A stretch of 5,675 nucleotides of DNA from an uncultured Planctomycetaceae bacterium (GTDB lineage: Bacteria; Planctomycetota; Planctomycetia; Pirellulales; JACPPG01). The notes under the pieces are model-generated. The model was given only the letters and a program-made list of their open reading frames with translations. It made no database searches and was not told the DNA's origin. The stretch is from contig CAMFLN010000267.1 in assembly GCA_945957305.1 (NCBI GenBank), positions 1 through 5,675 on the forward strand, written 5' to 3'. Numbering within the stretch: the first letter of the stretch is position 1; every line of letters begins with the position of its first letter. Both the position numbers and the translations under genes were made by a program. Shown here one piece after another: positions 5,672-5,675 of the stretch.

Positions 5672-5675
5672 ACGT

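Overview
The window looks like a piece of a GC-rich (roughly 60% by eye) bacterial chromosome carrying mostly housekeeping genes. The gene families (a LON-domain protein beginning 'FSGTVRLFPLPN', a DUF309 protein, a lysine/arginine-rich tail on endonuclease III, and unnamed membrane proteins), some GTG starts and the lack of strong Shine-Dalgarno sites suggest a planctomycete, perhaps Pirellulales-like. That placement is an impression from family resemblance, not a computed result. There is no sign of an insertion sequence, phage, CRISPR array, tRNA or rRNA.

Layout. Positions 1-1221 (minus strand) hold two membrane proteins of no named family: a zinc-ribbon protein with a two-helix hairpin, cut by the left edge, and upstream of it a protein of about eight membrane helices. 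At 1311-1340 a clear intrinsic terminator ends folE (GTP cyclohydrolase I, 1341-1988, minus), which has a plausible sigma70-type promoter at 2027-2055. Next on the minus strand comes a two-gene unit transcribed DUF309 protein first (2947-3348), then LON substrate-binding-domain protein (2171-2860). Its start region holds a perfect TATAAT box lying inside a 20-bp near-perfect palindrome (3397-3416), the best candidate operator in the window. A divergent promoter at 3478-3506 points the other way to nth (endonuclease III, 3600-4448, plus), followed after 46 bases by dcd (dCTP deaminase family, 4495-5073, plus). A GrpB/UPF0157 gene (5078-5671, minus) converges on dcd, leaving only four bases between the stop codons.

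Function. FolE starts folate/tetrahydrofolate synthesis. Dcd makes dUTP (or dUMP) from dCTP for thymidylate synthesis, which consumes a folate cofactor. Nth removes oxidised pyrimidines from DNA. These themes are related, but the genes lie in separate transcription units, so only nth-dcd and DUF309-LON look like real operon pairs. I found no convincing new multi-gene system. The most checkable oddities are the palindromic operator-like site, the zinc ribbon apparently split by a membrane hairpin, the basic tail on Nth, and the unnamed eight-helix protein.
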